NCBI RefSeq assembly: GCF_013394595.1 | Contig: NZ_CP053348.1 | Location: 2,382,001-2,446,000 of the forward strand | Reading direction: 5' to 3' | Length of the DNA: 64,000 nucleotides | From: Winogradskyella forsetii | GTDB lineage: Bacteria; Bacteroidota; Bacteroidia; Flavobacteriales; Flavobacteriaceae | Shown here: one piece after another, positions 42,332-50,862 of the stretch | How the letters are laid out: every line of letters begins with the position of its first letter | How positions within the stretch are numbered: the stretch's first letter is position 1 | Notes under the pieces: generated by a model | What the model saw: only the letters and a program-made list of their open reading frames with translations | Database searches by the model: none | What the model was told of the DNA's origin: nothing | Made by a program: the position numbers and the translations under genes

Positions 42332-42832
42332 TTATATTTCTTTCCAAATGATTTTATAATTCGGAAATTGGCTTTCAAATCGTTGTTTTAATTCCGCTAA
42401 TTCTTCTGAATCGAGATTCTGATGCTCAATTTCAATTCCGATTAAATGGTCACTTAAACACCAACCTTTGCAAATTAATTTTTGCTCACTTTTGGCTGAA
42501 TTCAAGGTGATTTCTTGTCCGTGTTCAGTTCCGTAACTCATTAAGTTGACTTTGCTCAATATTTTTTGAATTTTGAGTTTAATCCACTTTTCATTCGGTA
42601 AATTAATATTTTCAGGATTTATTTCCTCCGTTTTCAGAAACTTAAAATCCGAGCTTTTAACTGCATTAATAACTTCTGTAGGATATTCTTTCGACCAAGT
42701 ATAATTTCTGTCGTATGTCATAAATTTATAAAACAGAAAAAATCCTAATATTAATAGGATTGGATAAAATATCAATTTATTTCTTTTCGCTTTGTTCAAA
42801 AGTTCGATTTTCAGCTTGTTGCTAACACCCAT
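42332..42832 (-). CDS. Membrane-anchored hypothetical protein (cassette 21)
   Basis: 166 residues: basic N-terminus, one membrane segment (LIFYPILLILGFFLFYKFM), then a soluble domain with CKGWCLSDHLIGIEIEHQ. No family recognised. First cassette from the presumed attI side if the array is read on the minus strand. Its right end TTGTTGCTAAC overlaps the start of the gene, and the left end is GTTAGCAAC. Confidence 0.62.
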   Translation of the reverse strand: MGVSNKLKIELLNKAKRNKLIFYPILLILGFFLFYKFMTYDRNYTWSKEYPTEVINAVKSSDFKFLKTEEINPENINLPNEKWIKLKIQKILSKVNLMSYGTEHGQEITLNSAKSEQKLICKGWCLSDHLIGIEIEHQNLDSEELAELKQRFESQFPNYKIIWKEI

Positions 42833-42990
42833 ATAACGTTACTAAAGCCATAAAAGTAACGTTATTTCGCTTAAGTCTACACGTTTGTAGTGTCTATTGA
42901 TAAGCGAAGTTCGACTTTTTAAAACTGAAAGTCAATACGTAACTTTACGTATTTTTTATATAAACGTATGTGGCTGTTTTTACAACAGAT
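42815..42990. repeat. Terminal structured region at the right end of the array
   Basis: After GTTGCTAAC several nested inverted repeats follow (GTTACTAAAG...CTTTACGTA-type arms, TTTCGCTTA / TAAGCGAA, CTACACGTTTGTAG). It occupies the place of a terminal attC or an attI site but does not match the other 21 repeats, so its nature is uncertain. Confidence 0.4.
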
Positions 42991-43091
42991 TAAATTGCCA
43001 ATCGTTAAGCTTCTCATAATGAAACTAGAGGCCCTAGATAAAAAGTTTTTGTCCTGCTTCCGTCAGGCTTTTTCTAAGGGCATACCCTAGA

Positions 43092-43829
43092 TTAATTAAA
43101 TAAGCTAATTCCAAAACCATCACCACCGGGCAATACATACCTTTCACCATTAACCTCCTGATAAAATGCCACACGTGTCACAGCGATCAAAGCCCCATCA
43201 CCCGCAGGCAAACCGTTTACGGTAAAGTCAAAATCTGTAACATCAAAATCGCGCCCTATCAAAATAGGCTCTGCCATGGTATGGCTATAAGCATAGGTTT
43301 CAAAATCGAAACGTACAACCCCAACCACCACTTCCATCACATCAGCCCCTTTCGGAAATTTAGCCGCAGCAACACTAAACTGGCTTACGTAAAATACCAA
43401 GTTATCCCAGTCAAACCCATAAACGCAGTCAAACAATTTAGGGCGGGCAGAACATATTACAAAAGCTTTAAGCAACCCCTTACCCATGTCGTTAGCATAT
43501 CCAACGCTCACCTTACGCTTACCGCGCTCAGAGGTCAAATCCAAATCTTTTATACCAAGAAACAAACGCATCAACCTACTATGCAAAGTCCCATCCTTAT
43601 AACCAGCAGTAAATGGCACAATGGCCAGTTTAAAATGCTTATTCACTCCCGAGCAACCGGCAAATTCACTATTGCTTTCGCGCACACGCGCCATAGTTGG
43701 GCTTGTCTTTATCGCCTTGGCAGTAAAGCCACCACCAGCACGCCGTGCAGTAGGCACGCCCTTGCGATAATAAAAATTAATACCACCCAAAGTCCCTTCA
43801 AAAAATACAATTCCAGCCTGTTTCGCCAT
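43092..43829 (-). CDS. Hypothetical protein at the right border of the array
   Basis: 245 residues from the ATG at 43829 (a GTG lies three codons upstream). No signal peptide; the N-terminus has FFEGTLGGINFYYRKGVPTARRAGGGF, and the remainder is strand-rich and soluble. I do not recognise a family, and it carries none of the tyrosine-recombinase motifs of an integron integrase. Its bases are noticeably less AT-rich than the cassette genes. Upstream lies a short array of TATAT-rich repeats. Confidence 0.7.
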   Translation of the reverse strand: MAKQAGIVFFEGTLGGINFYYRKGVPTARRAGGGFTAKAIKTSPTMARVRESNSEFAGCSGVNKHFKLAIVPFTAGYKDGTLHSRLMRLFLGIKDLDLTSERGKRKVSVGYANDMGKGLLKAFVICSARPKLFDCVYGFDWDNLVFYVSQFSVAAAKFPKGADVMEVVVGVVRFDFETYAYSHTMAEPILIGRDFDVTDFDFTVNGLPAGDGALIAVTRVAFYQEVNGERYVLPGGDGFGISLFN

Positions 43830-43887
43830 AACACACACATTTTCAAGACACTAAATATATAAAAAACTTATAAATAAACAACCTATA

Positions 43888-43942
43888 GACCAATTGTATA
43901 TCGACTATATGCCGACTATATACCAACTATATATCGTATAAC
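43888..43942. repeat. Imperfect tandem TATAT-rich repeats
   Basis: Four or five units of about 11-12 bp of the form (C)GACTATAT or CCAACTATAT, in the upstream region of the 43092-43829 gene. Confidence 0.5.
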
Positions 43943-43971
43943 AAGTATAAAGTAAGCCCCTTATATCACAA

Positions 43972-44000
43972 AAAATCCCGAGCCAAAGACCCAGGATTCC
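43972..44000 (-). terminator. Terminator after 44017-44250
   Basis: On the minus strand AATCC...GGGATT arms enclose TGGGTCTTTGGCTC, followed by T residues. Almost the same element recurs at 46722-46752. Confidence 0.7.
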
Positions 44001-44016
44001 AATTCAGTTAAATCTA

Positions 44017-44250
44017 TTAATGAAGCTCTTCACAATAAAAACCATGCCTACGCAACAATCCTAAAACCGATTCCGCTTTAAGATGACGGGTTTCCACCCT
44101 GAGAATATTATCGCAATCCTCTAGATCAAAATTAAAGAAATCGTTAGGTGTCATAATTTTATTGAGCAAAGGATGCAGTTTGCTAACGTCATCACTATTA
44201 CAAATCGAAGTCTTAAATACCAACACAGGTTTCATTAGGCTGTTTTTCAT
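44017..44250 (-). CDS. Small protein, possibly HMA-like fold
   Basis: 77 residues: MKPVLVFKTSICNSDDVSKL, then FFNFDLEDCDNILRVET and SVLGLLRRHGFYCEEL. The beta-alpha-beta-beta-alpha-beta rhythm and short length resemble heavy-metal-associated domains, but the CxxC motif is absent, so metal binding is doubtful. It lies 11 bp after the dinB-like gene and ends in a terminator, suggesting a two-gene operon. Confidence 0.6.
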   Translation of the reverse strand: MKNSLMKPVLVFKTSICNSDDVSKLHPLLNKIMTPNDFFNFDLEDCDNILRVETRHLKAESVLGLLRRHGFYCEELH

Positions 44251-44261
44251 CTCAACAGCTA

Positions 44262-44756
44262 TTAATGACGTTCGTAAAACAATGGCGGTTCAATGCCCAA
44301 GGATCTTAAATACACATACGCCTGACCTCTATGATGAATTTCATTATCGATAAAATAGAAAATAGAAGACCAAACGGTGCCTTCATATTGTCCAAATAAA
44401 GTCACTTTCTCTTGAAACTGTTCTGGTTTCAATTGCGCCCAATAGGTATTGATCGCATCAGTCGCTTCATCCCAAAGTTTTAGAAAGGTGGCTTTTTTGT
44501 GATCGTGTTCAAAGTCTTCATCCAAAGTTTCGGTTTTTCCCACAACAATTTCCTTTAGTCCAGGTTCTGCAATCGCTAAAAGCTCCATGACCATTGCCGA
44601 AAATGGTCGCATACCTCCTATGCTGTGGTTAAAAAAAGCATCTTCCGGAAAGGCCTCTATAACCTTTCTGGTTAGGCCTCGATGACCTTGCCAATGCTTT
44701 AAAAGTTCTGTAGGTGTAATGACTTGTGACGCTGTAATGTTTACGGTGTTTTCCAT
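44262..44756 (-). CDS. DinB-family protein
   Basis: 164 residues, four-helix-bundle DinB/YfiT type. The metal-binding histidines are partly visible: one in LLKHWQGHRGL and two in NEIHHRGQAYVYL. Members are thiol- or metal-dependent enzymes of mostly unknown substrate. It is divergent from a WYL-domain regulator, with an inverted repeat pair between them, so it is a likely target of that regulator. A TACATTTG box (-7 type) is present on its strand at about 44783-44790. Confidence 0.85.
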   Translation of the reverse strand: MENTVNITASQVITPTELLKHWQGHRGLTRKVIEAFPEDAFFNHSIGGMRPFSAMVMELLAIAEPGLKEIVVGKTETLDEDFEHDHKKATFLKLWDEATDAINTYWAQLKPEQFQEKVTLFGQYEGTVWSSIFYFIDNEIHHRGQAYVYLRSLGIEPPLFYERH

Positions 44757-44805
44757 GATTAAATAGTTTTTGGTTATTAATTATGAAACAAATGTATAAG
44801 CAGCA

Positions 44806-44815
44806 AGTGACAACC
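44806..44815. promoter_or_regulatory. Candidate operator, half 1
   Basis: AGTGACAACC, the exact reverse complement of 44907-44916. On the dinB strand it reads GGTTGTCACT just upstream of the -7-like box TACATTTG. Confidence 0.5.
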
Positions 44816-44906
44816 TTATGTCAATAGTGAATTTCGCATTTAAAAATTTAATTCAGAATAACTAAAAATCAAATTCTCAAACCATATATGTCTTCTACTG
44901 ACAAAG

Positions 44907-44916
44907 GGTTGTCACT
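44907..44916. promoter_or_regulatory. Candidate operator, half 2
   Basis: GGTTGTCACT, pointing toward the WYL regulator gene; perfect inverted partner of 44806-44815 with 91 bp between them. The rest of the 311-bp intergenic region shows nothing else I can support. Confidence 0.5.
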
Positions 44917-45067
44917 GCACTATTTTTTCTTTGTAAGATGAATTGATCACATCAATAACAAAATAAATAATTAGTTCAACAGATGAATCCTAATGATTAA
45001 ATTGAAAACCAATTTCAGATTACAGGTGCATCTGAAGTCCTATCTTTGGGAAATATGCCATGCTATT

Positions 45068-46024
45068 ATGAGTACAGATTCTATAAAGCGTTTTGATCGC
45101 ATTGTTTCAATATTGGTTCAGTTACAGGCTAAACGTATCGTGAAAGCCCAAGAATTAGCCGATAGGTTTAATGTGAGTTTACGAACCATTTATAGAGATG
45201 TACGAACGCTAGAAGCCTCTGGTGTACCAATAATTAGCGAAGCTGGTGTTGGTTATTCCATTATGGAGGGTTATCGTTTACCGCCTGTGATGTTTACCAA
45301 AGAAGAAGCTGGTAGCTTTGTGGCTGCCGAAAAACTGATGCAAAAGTTTGTTGATAAATCATTAGGAAGTTATCACGAAGCTGCCATGTTGAAAATAAAA
45401 TCCATACTTAGAGGACGAGAAAAAGATTGGATTTCGGCTTTAGAAATGCAAATTACGGTGGACCAATCGCAAGAACTCTTTAATAAGAACCTACCCAATG
45501 CCCTCGAAATTCTTTTTGAAAGTATTGCTGAACGCAAACAATTTTTCTTAAAATACCAATCGTTACAAAGTGAACAACCTTCTGAAAGGCATATTGAACC
45601 TGTTGGTTTGTATCATGAAAATAATTTTTGGTACCTACTCGGTTATTGTCATTACAGGAAAGATTACAGGCAATTTAGAACAGATAGAATGCTTGGCATT
45701 AAAAGAACAGAAATCCCTTTCACTAAAACCCATGGCAATTTAGAAGACCATTTGGTTAAACCAGATACTATTGAAAAAACAAAAGTCGTAATTCGCGTTG
45801 ACAAATCGGTGGCGAGATACATCAGCGGCTCCAAAAAACTACATGGATTCATTTCTGAAAAAACCATGGGAAATCAAGTAGAAATGACGTTTATGGCTTC
45901 CAATGTTCAAGATTGGTTTTCTAGATGGTATATCTCATTTGCAGATTATGCCACGATTGTTGAACCTGAAAGTTTAAAAATTAGAATTAAGGCTATTTTG
46001 AAGAAGGCTGCTGAGCGTTTATGA
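45068..46024 (+). CDS. YafY-type transcriptional regulator (HTH + WYL)
   Basis: 318 residues from the ATG at 45068; the upstream ATG at 44993 would add 25 atypical residues. N-terminal DeoR-like HTH (RFDRIVSILVQLQAKRIVKA, QELADRFNVSLRTIYRDVRTLE), a middle helical part, then the WYL domain (FWYLLGYCHYRKDYRQFRTDRM) that senses ligands, and a WCX tail. It probably controls the divergent dinB-like operon through the inverted repeat in the shared intergenic region. Confidence 0.9.
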   Translation: MSTDSIKRFDRIVSILVQLQAKRIVKAQELADRFNVSLRTIYRDVRTLEASGVPIISEAGVGYSIMEGYRLPPVMFTKEEAGSFVAAEKLMQKFVDKSLGSYHEAAMLKIKSILRGREKDWISALEMQITVDQSQELFNKNLPNALEILFESIAERKQFFLKYQSLQSEQPSERHIEPVGLYHENNFWYLLGYCHYRKDYRQFRTDRMLGIKRTEIPFTKTHGNLEDHLVKPDTIEKTKVVIRVDKSVARYISGSKKLHGFISEKTMGNQVEMTFMASNVQDWFSRWYISFADYATIVEPESLKIRIKAILKKAAERL

Positions 46025-46157
46025 ATTTTTATTGCGATTGAATCTTTACAAAAATTGTCATTTCTTACTTTGTCAAATCAAAAAGATATAAAACAAAAAA
46101 CCAAACTAAATGCCCAGAATTTAATAAAAAAAACTTACCCTCTTTACTCTTTTTGAT

Positions 46158-46664
46158 TCAGAACTTAAGGGAACGGTGTTCGTGGACGATTCTCCATCCC
46201 TCCTTGGTTTTAAGAAGTAACATGGTCATTTGTTCGTTCACGATGGCAAGTTCCTCGCCGAATTTTAAATGAAAATCTGTGTGAGCAGTCACATTTGCCA
46301 AATTATCATAAATAGCAATTTTCATGTCATTGAAATCAAACTTTACAACTTCGGTAATTTCTTCAAAAATAATACGTTCAAATCTTTCATTTTCTTCACC
46401 TCCAATTCTTAGCTCACCATTTTTAAATTCAGTGTATTTAGGACTATATGCATGAAAAGAAATAAGCTGGTCTAAATCTCTCTCCTTTACACTTTGGGCA
46501 ATACTATCCATAGTAAGTTTCACCTCGAGCTGTGCATTCGGAAACTCATCATTTAATAGATCAACTTTAACTTCTTTGACTTCAGTTTTTTCTTCCTGTT
46601 GTTTGCAGTTAATTATTAGACATCCAAAGATCATAATAATTAAAATTTCAAATTTTGTTTTCAT
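46158..46664 (-). CDS. SnoaL/NTF2-like lipoprotein
   Basis: 168 residues with lipoprotein signal ending LIINC. The mature part follows the NTF2-like cone fold: MDSIAQSVKERDLDQLISFH, then DNLANVTAHTDFHLKF and the ending LLLKTKEGWRIVHEHRS typical of SnoaL-like domains. No catalytic residues can be assigned. Stands alone. Confidence 0.75.
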   Translation of the reverse strand: MKTKFEILIIMIFGCLIINCKQQEEKTEVKEVKVDLLNDEFPNAQLEVKLTMDSIAQSVKERDLDQLISFHAYSPKYTEFKNGELRIGGEENERFERIIFEEITEVVKFDFNDMKIAIYDNLANVTAHTDFHLKFGEELAIVNEQMTMLLLKTKEGWRIVHEHRSLKF

Positions 46665-46721
46665 AATTCACAAATGTTTGATTAATAGTTCTTTGAAAGG
46701 TACGACATTTAAATTTATGTC

Positions 46722-46752
46722 AAAAAAAATCCCAAGCCAAAGACCCAGGATC
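46722..46752 (-). terminator. Terminator after the ferredoxin gene
   Basis: Minus strand GGATCCTGGGTC...CTTGGGATT followed by eight T residues; near copy of the element at 43972-44000. Confidence 0.75.
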
Positions 46753-46783
46753 CAATTATTCATTTTTAATTTTCAACTATTAA

Positions 46784-47146
<363 letters not shown>

Positions 47147-47237
47147 TTATATTTTCTTTTTTTAATCTGTTCGATTGAATTCAATATAGGTCAGATTGAA
47201 TTCACAAATTTTAATCCTTTTAATGAATTAAACCTTT

Positions 47238-47266
47238 TTGTTGCTCATTTCGTTTGCTTAATTTTG
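47238..47266 (+). promoter_or_regulatory. Flavobacterial-type promoter for the acyl-CoA reductase gene
   Basis: TTG at 47238-47240, 18-nt spacer, then TAATTTTG at 47259-47266. This is an exact match to the -33 TTG / -7 TAnnTTTG consensus of Bacteroidota sigma factor, and places transcription start about 60 nt before the chosen start codon. Confidence 0.75.
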
Positions 47267-47331
47267 CACTCGGCTTGTCAGCAAACACGAAGACAAAAAT
47301 AAAGCCAAAACATCGCATAACCAAACCATAT

Positions 47332-48390
47332 ATGGATTTACAACAAAGAATTAACGCTTTTGTAAAATTAGGTCGCTTTTTAAATCAATTTCAGAACGAA
47401 GAAGCCATTAAAGATCACAATGTTGAATCCAATGACCTATTTTTTGATGGCTTTAAACATCAAATGAAATTAGCTCAAGAATCTAATGGTTGGTTTACCA
47501 AAAGTAATATTTATTTCACATTAGAAAATTGGTCTAATGCACTGACTGAAAGTAACATTAACAATTGGTTAGAAAAGTATCAATTTAAGGTTGAAAACAT
47601 TCAAACAGTTGCCATAATTATGGCCGGAAATATTCCGTTAGTTGGATTTCATGATTTTTTATCTGTTTTGATTTCTGGTCATAAGGTATTGGTAAAACAA
47701 TCCTCTAACGACAAACATTTACTACCCTTTTTAGCCAAATATTTAGAAACTGTTGAACCAGAATTCAAAGGAAAAATAAAATTCACAGAAGAAAAATTAG
47801 AGAATTTTGATGCTGTAATCGCCACAGGAAGTGATAATACGGCACGTTATTTTGAATATTATTTTAAGAACAAGCCATCGATCATTAGAAAGAATAGAAA
47901 TTCAGTCGCTGTGCTTACAGGAAACGAAACTAAAGAACAATTAGAAGCACTATCTGATGATATCTTTAGATATTATGGCTTAGGCTGTAGAAATGTGTCC
48001 AAATTATTTGTGCCAAAAGACTACGATTTCCAAGCACTTTTTAAAGCCGTCTATAAATGGAACGCTATCATTCACCAAACTAAATACGCCAACAACTATG
48101 ACTATAATAAAGCGGTTTATTTAATGAGTGAGTTCGATATGTTGGAGAATGGATTCCTTATGATTAAAGAAGACGAAAGCTATGCCTCGCCTATCGCCAC
48201 ACTTTTTTATGAATATTACAATACGACTGAAGACCTCAAACAAAAATTGGAAACAGAAAAAGATAAGATTCAATGCGTTGTGGCAAACGGATTTTATAAT
48301 AAGGAAATCGAATTTGGCAATACTCAAAACCCAGAGCTATGGGATTATGCAGACAATGTAGATAGTATTGAATTCTTATTAACAATATAG
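47332..48390 (+). CDS. Acyl-CoA reductase (LuxC-like)
   Basis: 352 residues from the ATG at 47332, chosen because the promoter core lies inside the longer open frame beginning at 47254. The fold is aldehyde-dehydrogenase/LuxC-like: IIMAGNIPLVGFHDFL, KVLVKQSSNDKH, VIATGSDNTARYF and YYGLGCRNVSKLFVP, where Cys near residue 240 would be the acyl-carrying residue. It should reduce an acyl-CoA to the aldehyde; the pathway is unknown. It sits next to serC in most flavobacteria. Confidence 0.82.
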   Translation: MDLQQRINAFVKLGRFLNQFQNEEAIKDHNVESNDLFFDGFKHQMKLAQESNGWFTKSNIYFTLENWSNALTESNINNWLEKYQFKVENIQTVAIIMAGNIPLVGFHDFLSVLISGHKVLVKQSSNDKHLLPFLAKYLETVEPEFKGKIKFTEEKLENFDAVIATGSDNTARYFEYYFKNKPSIIRKNRNSVAVLTGNETKEQLEALSDDIFRYYGLGCRNVSKLFVPKDYDFQALFKAVYKWNAIIHQTKYANNYDYNKAVYLMSEFDMLENGFLMIKEDESYASPIATLFYEYYNTTEDLKQKLETEKDKIQCVVANGFYNKEIEFGNTQNPELWDYADNVDSIEFLLTI

Positions 48391-48510
48391 CCTAAAAATT
48401 ATCAATTTCATAACATAATTTAGGCAATTAATTAGCACCTTTGTAGCTGTTTAAATTTAAAAAAAATTCAGGGTTGATTTTGAAAGATCCTGAAATAAAT
48501 TCAGGATAAA

Positions 48511-49572
48511 ATGAAAAAACATAATTTTAGTGCAGGACCATGTGTGTTACCAAAATCGGTAATGGAACAAGCAGCAGCAGCAGTTTTAGACTTCGACGAA
48601 GGGCTATCACTTTTAGAAATTTCGCATCGTAGCAAACCCTTTGTAGATGTGATGGAAAACGCTAGGTCCTTAGCTTTAGAATTATTAGGCTTAGAAGGCA
48701 AAGGCTACAAGGCCTTGTTTTTACAAGGTGGAGCAAGCACTCAGTTTCTTATGGTGGCGCTTAATTTATTGGAAAAAAGAGCGGGTTATTTAAACACCGG
48801 AACTTGGGCCGATAAAGCCATAAAAGAAGCCAAGATTTATGATGACATTTATGAAGTAGGCTCATCAAAATCAGCAAACTACAACTATATCCCAAAAGGA
48901 TACGACATTCCTGAAGATTACGATTATTTCCACTGCACCTCCAACAATACCATATTTGGAACGCAAATGAAGAGTTTTCCAAAATCACCAATACCAATGG
49001 TGTGTGACATGAGTAGCGATATTTTTTCACGTCAATTAGATTTCTCTCAATTTGATTTAATCTATGCTGGCGCACAAAAAAATATGGGACCAGCAGGTAC
49101 AACTTTAGTAGTCGTTAAGGAAGACATTTTAGGCAAAGTATCCCGAAAAATTCCTTCTATGATGGATTATAAAGTACACATCAGTAAAGGTAGCATGTTC
49201 AATACTCCTCCTGTATTTGCAGTGTATGTGTCGATGTTGACTTTACAATGGCTTAAGGATTTTGGCGGTATTAAAGCGATTGAAGAAGAAAACGATAAGA
49301 AAGCAAGACTGATCTATTCCGAAATTGATTTAAACCCTTTATTTAAAGGCTATTCTGTTAAAGAAGATCGTTCAAGTATGAATGCTACATTCACGTTAGA
49401 GAATGAAAACTTAAAGGAAACCTTTGAAGCGATGGTAAAGGAAGCTGGCATCAATGGGTTAAACGGCCATAGAAGTGTTGGTGGCTACAGAGCCTCAATG
49501 TATAATGCGTTATCATTGGATAGTGTAAAAGCATTGGTTGAAGTGATGAGTGAATTGGAGAGCAAGGCTTAA
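48511..49572 (+). CDS. serC: Phosphoserine aminotransferase
   Basis: 353 residues, PLP-dependent class V aminotransferase that makes phosphoserine from 3-phosphohydroxypyruvate. HNFSAGPCVLP opens the protein, GGASTQF binds the cofactor phosphate and YAGAQKNMGPAG carries the PLP lysine. The C-terminal GHRSVGGYRASMYNAL is diagnostic. The serA-like dehydrogenase gene follows, giving the serine pathway pair. Confidence 0.95.
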   Translation: MKKHNFSAGPCVLPKSVMEQAAAAVLDFDEGLSLLEISHRSKPFVDVMENARSLALELLGLEGKGYKALFLQGGASTQFLMVALNLLEKRAGYLNTGTWADKAIKEAKIYDDIYEVGSSKSANYNYIPKGYDIPEDYDYFHCTSNNTIFGTQMKSFPKSPIPMVCDMSSDIFSRQLDFSQFDLIYAGAQKNMGPAGTTLVVVKEDILGKVSRKIPSMMDYKVHISKGSMFNTPPVFAVYVSMLTLQWLKDFGGIKAIEEENDKKARLIYSEIDLNPLFKGYSVKEDRSSMNATFTLENENLKETFEAMVKEAGINGLNGHRSVGGYRASMYNALSLDSVKALVEVMSELESKA

Positions 49573-49589
49573 ATTGGTCGGCAGTCTTC

Positions 49590-49715
49590 AGTATGCAGTA
49601 CTTACTCGGACGGGATAAAAAAAGTTTTCAGTCTCAGTCCCAGTTTTCAGTGCTTACTCAGAAGTGAAATAAAATAATAGGCGTTTACAGTTTTTAATTG
49701 CTTACTCAGAATAAA
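49590..49715. repeat. Three imperfect repeats of (A/T)GCTTACTCAGA type
   Basis: GCAGTACTTACTCGGA, CAGTGCTTACTCAGA and AATTGCTTACTCAGA occur at about 49596, 49650 and 49700, each preceded by CAGT-rich sequence. Together with the tandem repeat that follows they fill the 239-bp serC-serA gap. Confidence 0.5.
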
Positions 49716-49761
49716 AACAATTATAATTTGAAGTTTTAAGATTATCTGTTGAAAAATTGAT

Positions 49762-49805
49762 AAACTTTAAACTTTTAAACTTTTAAACTTTTAAACTTTT
49801 AAACT
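49762..49805. repeat. Tandem AAACTTTT repeat before the serA-like gene
   Basis: About five copies of the 8-bp unit AAACTTTT end 7 bp before the start codon of the next gene, so copy number could change its leader. Confidence 0.8.
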
Positions 49806-49811
49806 AAAATA

Positions 49812-50762
49812 ATGAAAGTATTAGCAAACGATGGCGTTTCTCAAAGTGGTATCAATGCATTAGAAGCAGCCGGTTACGAAGTTATAACAACAACAGTTGC
49901 ACAAGAACAATTACAAAACTACATCAACGAAAACAACATTGATGTGCTTTTAGTGAGAAGCGCAACTACCGTAAGACAAGATTTAATAGACAACTGCCCT
50001 AGCCTAAAAGTTATTGGTCGTGGAGGCGTTGGTATGGATAATATCGATGTGGACTATGCTCGAAGCAAAGGACTTAAAGTCATCAACACACCTGCTGCAT
50101 CATCGCATTCGGTTGCAGAATTGGTATTTGGACACTTTTATGGTTTGGCACGTTTCTTACATAATTCTAATCGTGATATGCCTTTAGAAGGCGATGCCAA
50201 CTTTAAAGGTTTAAAGAAAGCGTACGCAAAAGGAACAGAACTTAAAGGAAAAACTTTGGGCGTACTTGGTTTTGGCCGTATTGGTCAGGCCACGGCAAAA
50301 GTAGCTTTGGGAGCAGGAATGAAAGTGGTTGCCTTTGATCCCTTTTTAGAAAAAGCAGACTTACAATTGGATTTCTATGATGGACAAAAATTAAATTTTG
50401 AAATTAAAACAATTTCTAAGGAAGAGGTTTTAAAACAATCCGACTTTTTAACCTTACATGTACCAGCCCAAAAGGATTATGTCATTGACGAAGCTGAATT
50501 CAACCAAATGAAAGATGGTGTCATAATAGCGAACGCTGCACGTGGTGGCGTTGTAAATGAAGTGGCGCTTGTAAAAGCTTTAGAAAGCGGAAAAGTAGCG
50601 AGAGCAGCTTTAGATGTTTATGAAAAAGAACCGAAACCAGAAGTTCAGTTATTGATGAATCCTGCCTTATCATTAACACCTCACACAGGTGCAGCAACCA
50701 ATGAAGCACAAGATAGAATTGGTACCGAATTGGCAGAACAGATTATTGCTATTCTTGGTTAA
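49812..50762 (+). CDS. D-2-hydroxyacid dehydrogenase (phosphoglycerate dehydrogenase-like)
   Basis: 316 residues. NAD-binding motif GVLGFGRIGQATAKVAL, substrate motif GRGGVGMDNIDVDYA, the catalytic Arg in NAARGGVVNE, Glu in YEKEPKPE and His in LTPHTGAAT are all present. It lacks the C-terminal ACT domain of many SerA proteins, so feedback by serine is not expected through that domain. Placement after serC supports a role as the 3-phosphoglycerate dehydrogenase. Confidence 0.9.
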   Translation: MKVLANDGVSQSGINALEAAGYEVITTTVAQEQLQNYINENNIDVLLVRSATTVRQDLIDNCPSLKVIGRGGVGMDNIDVDYARSKGLKVINTPAASSHSVAELVFGHFYGLARFLHNSNRDMPLEGDANFKGLKKAYAKGTELKGKTLGVLGFGRIGQATAKVALGAGMKVVAFDPFLEKADLQLDFYDGQKLNFEIKTISKEEVLKQSDFLTLHVPAQKDYVIDEAEFNQMKDGVIIANAARGGVVNEVALVKALESGKVARAALDVYEKEPKPEVQLLMNPALSLTPHTGAATNEAQDRIGTELAEQIIAILG

Positions 50763-50792
50763 CAAAAAAATGTGACGAAAACAGAATAAATG

Positions 50793-50818
50793 AGTCCTAC
50801 TATTGTGGGACTTTTTTT
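50793..50818 (+). terminator. Terminator after the serA-like gene
   Basis: AGTCC / GGACT arms with a short loop, then seven T residues. Confidence 0.75.
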
Positions 50819-50862
50819 GTACCTTAAAACATTGAAATTATTAACCTTAATTATATATAAAA

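Noticed and set aside
43281-43862. 193-residue plus-strand open frame opposite the 43092-43829 gene
   Set aside because: It is basic, low in normal codon character and fully antisense to a better-supported frame.
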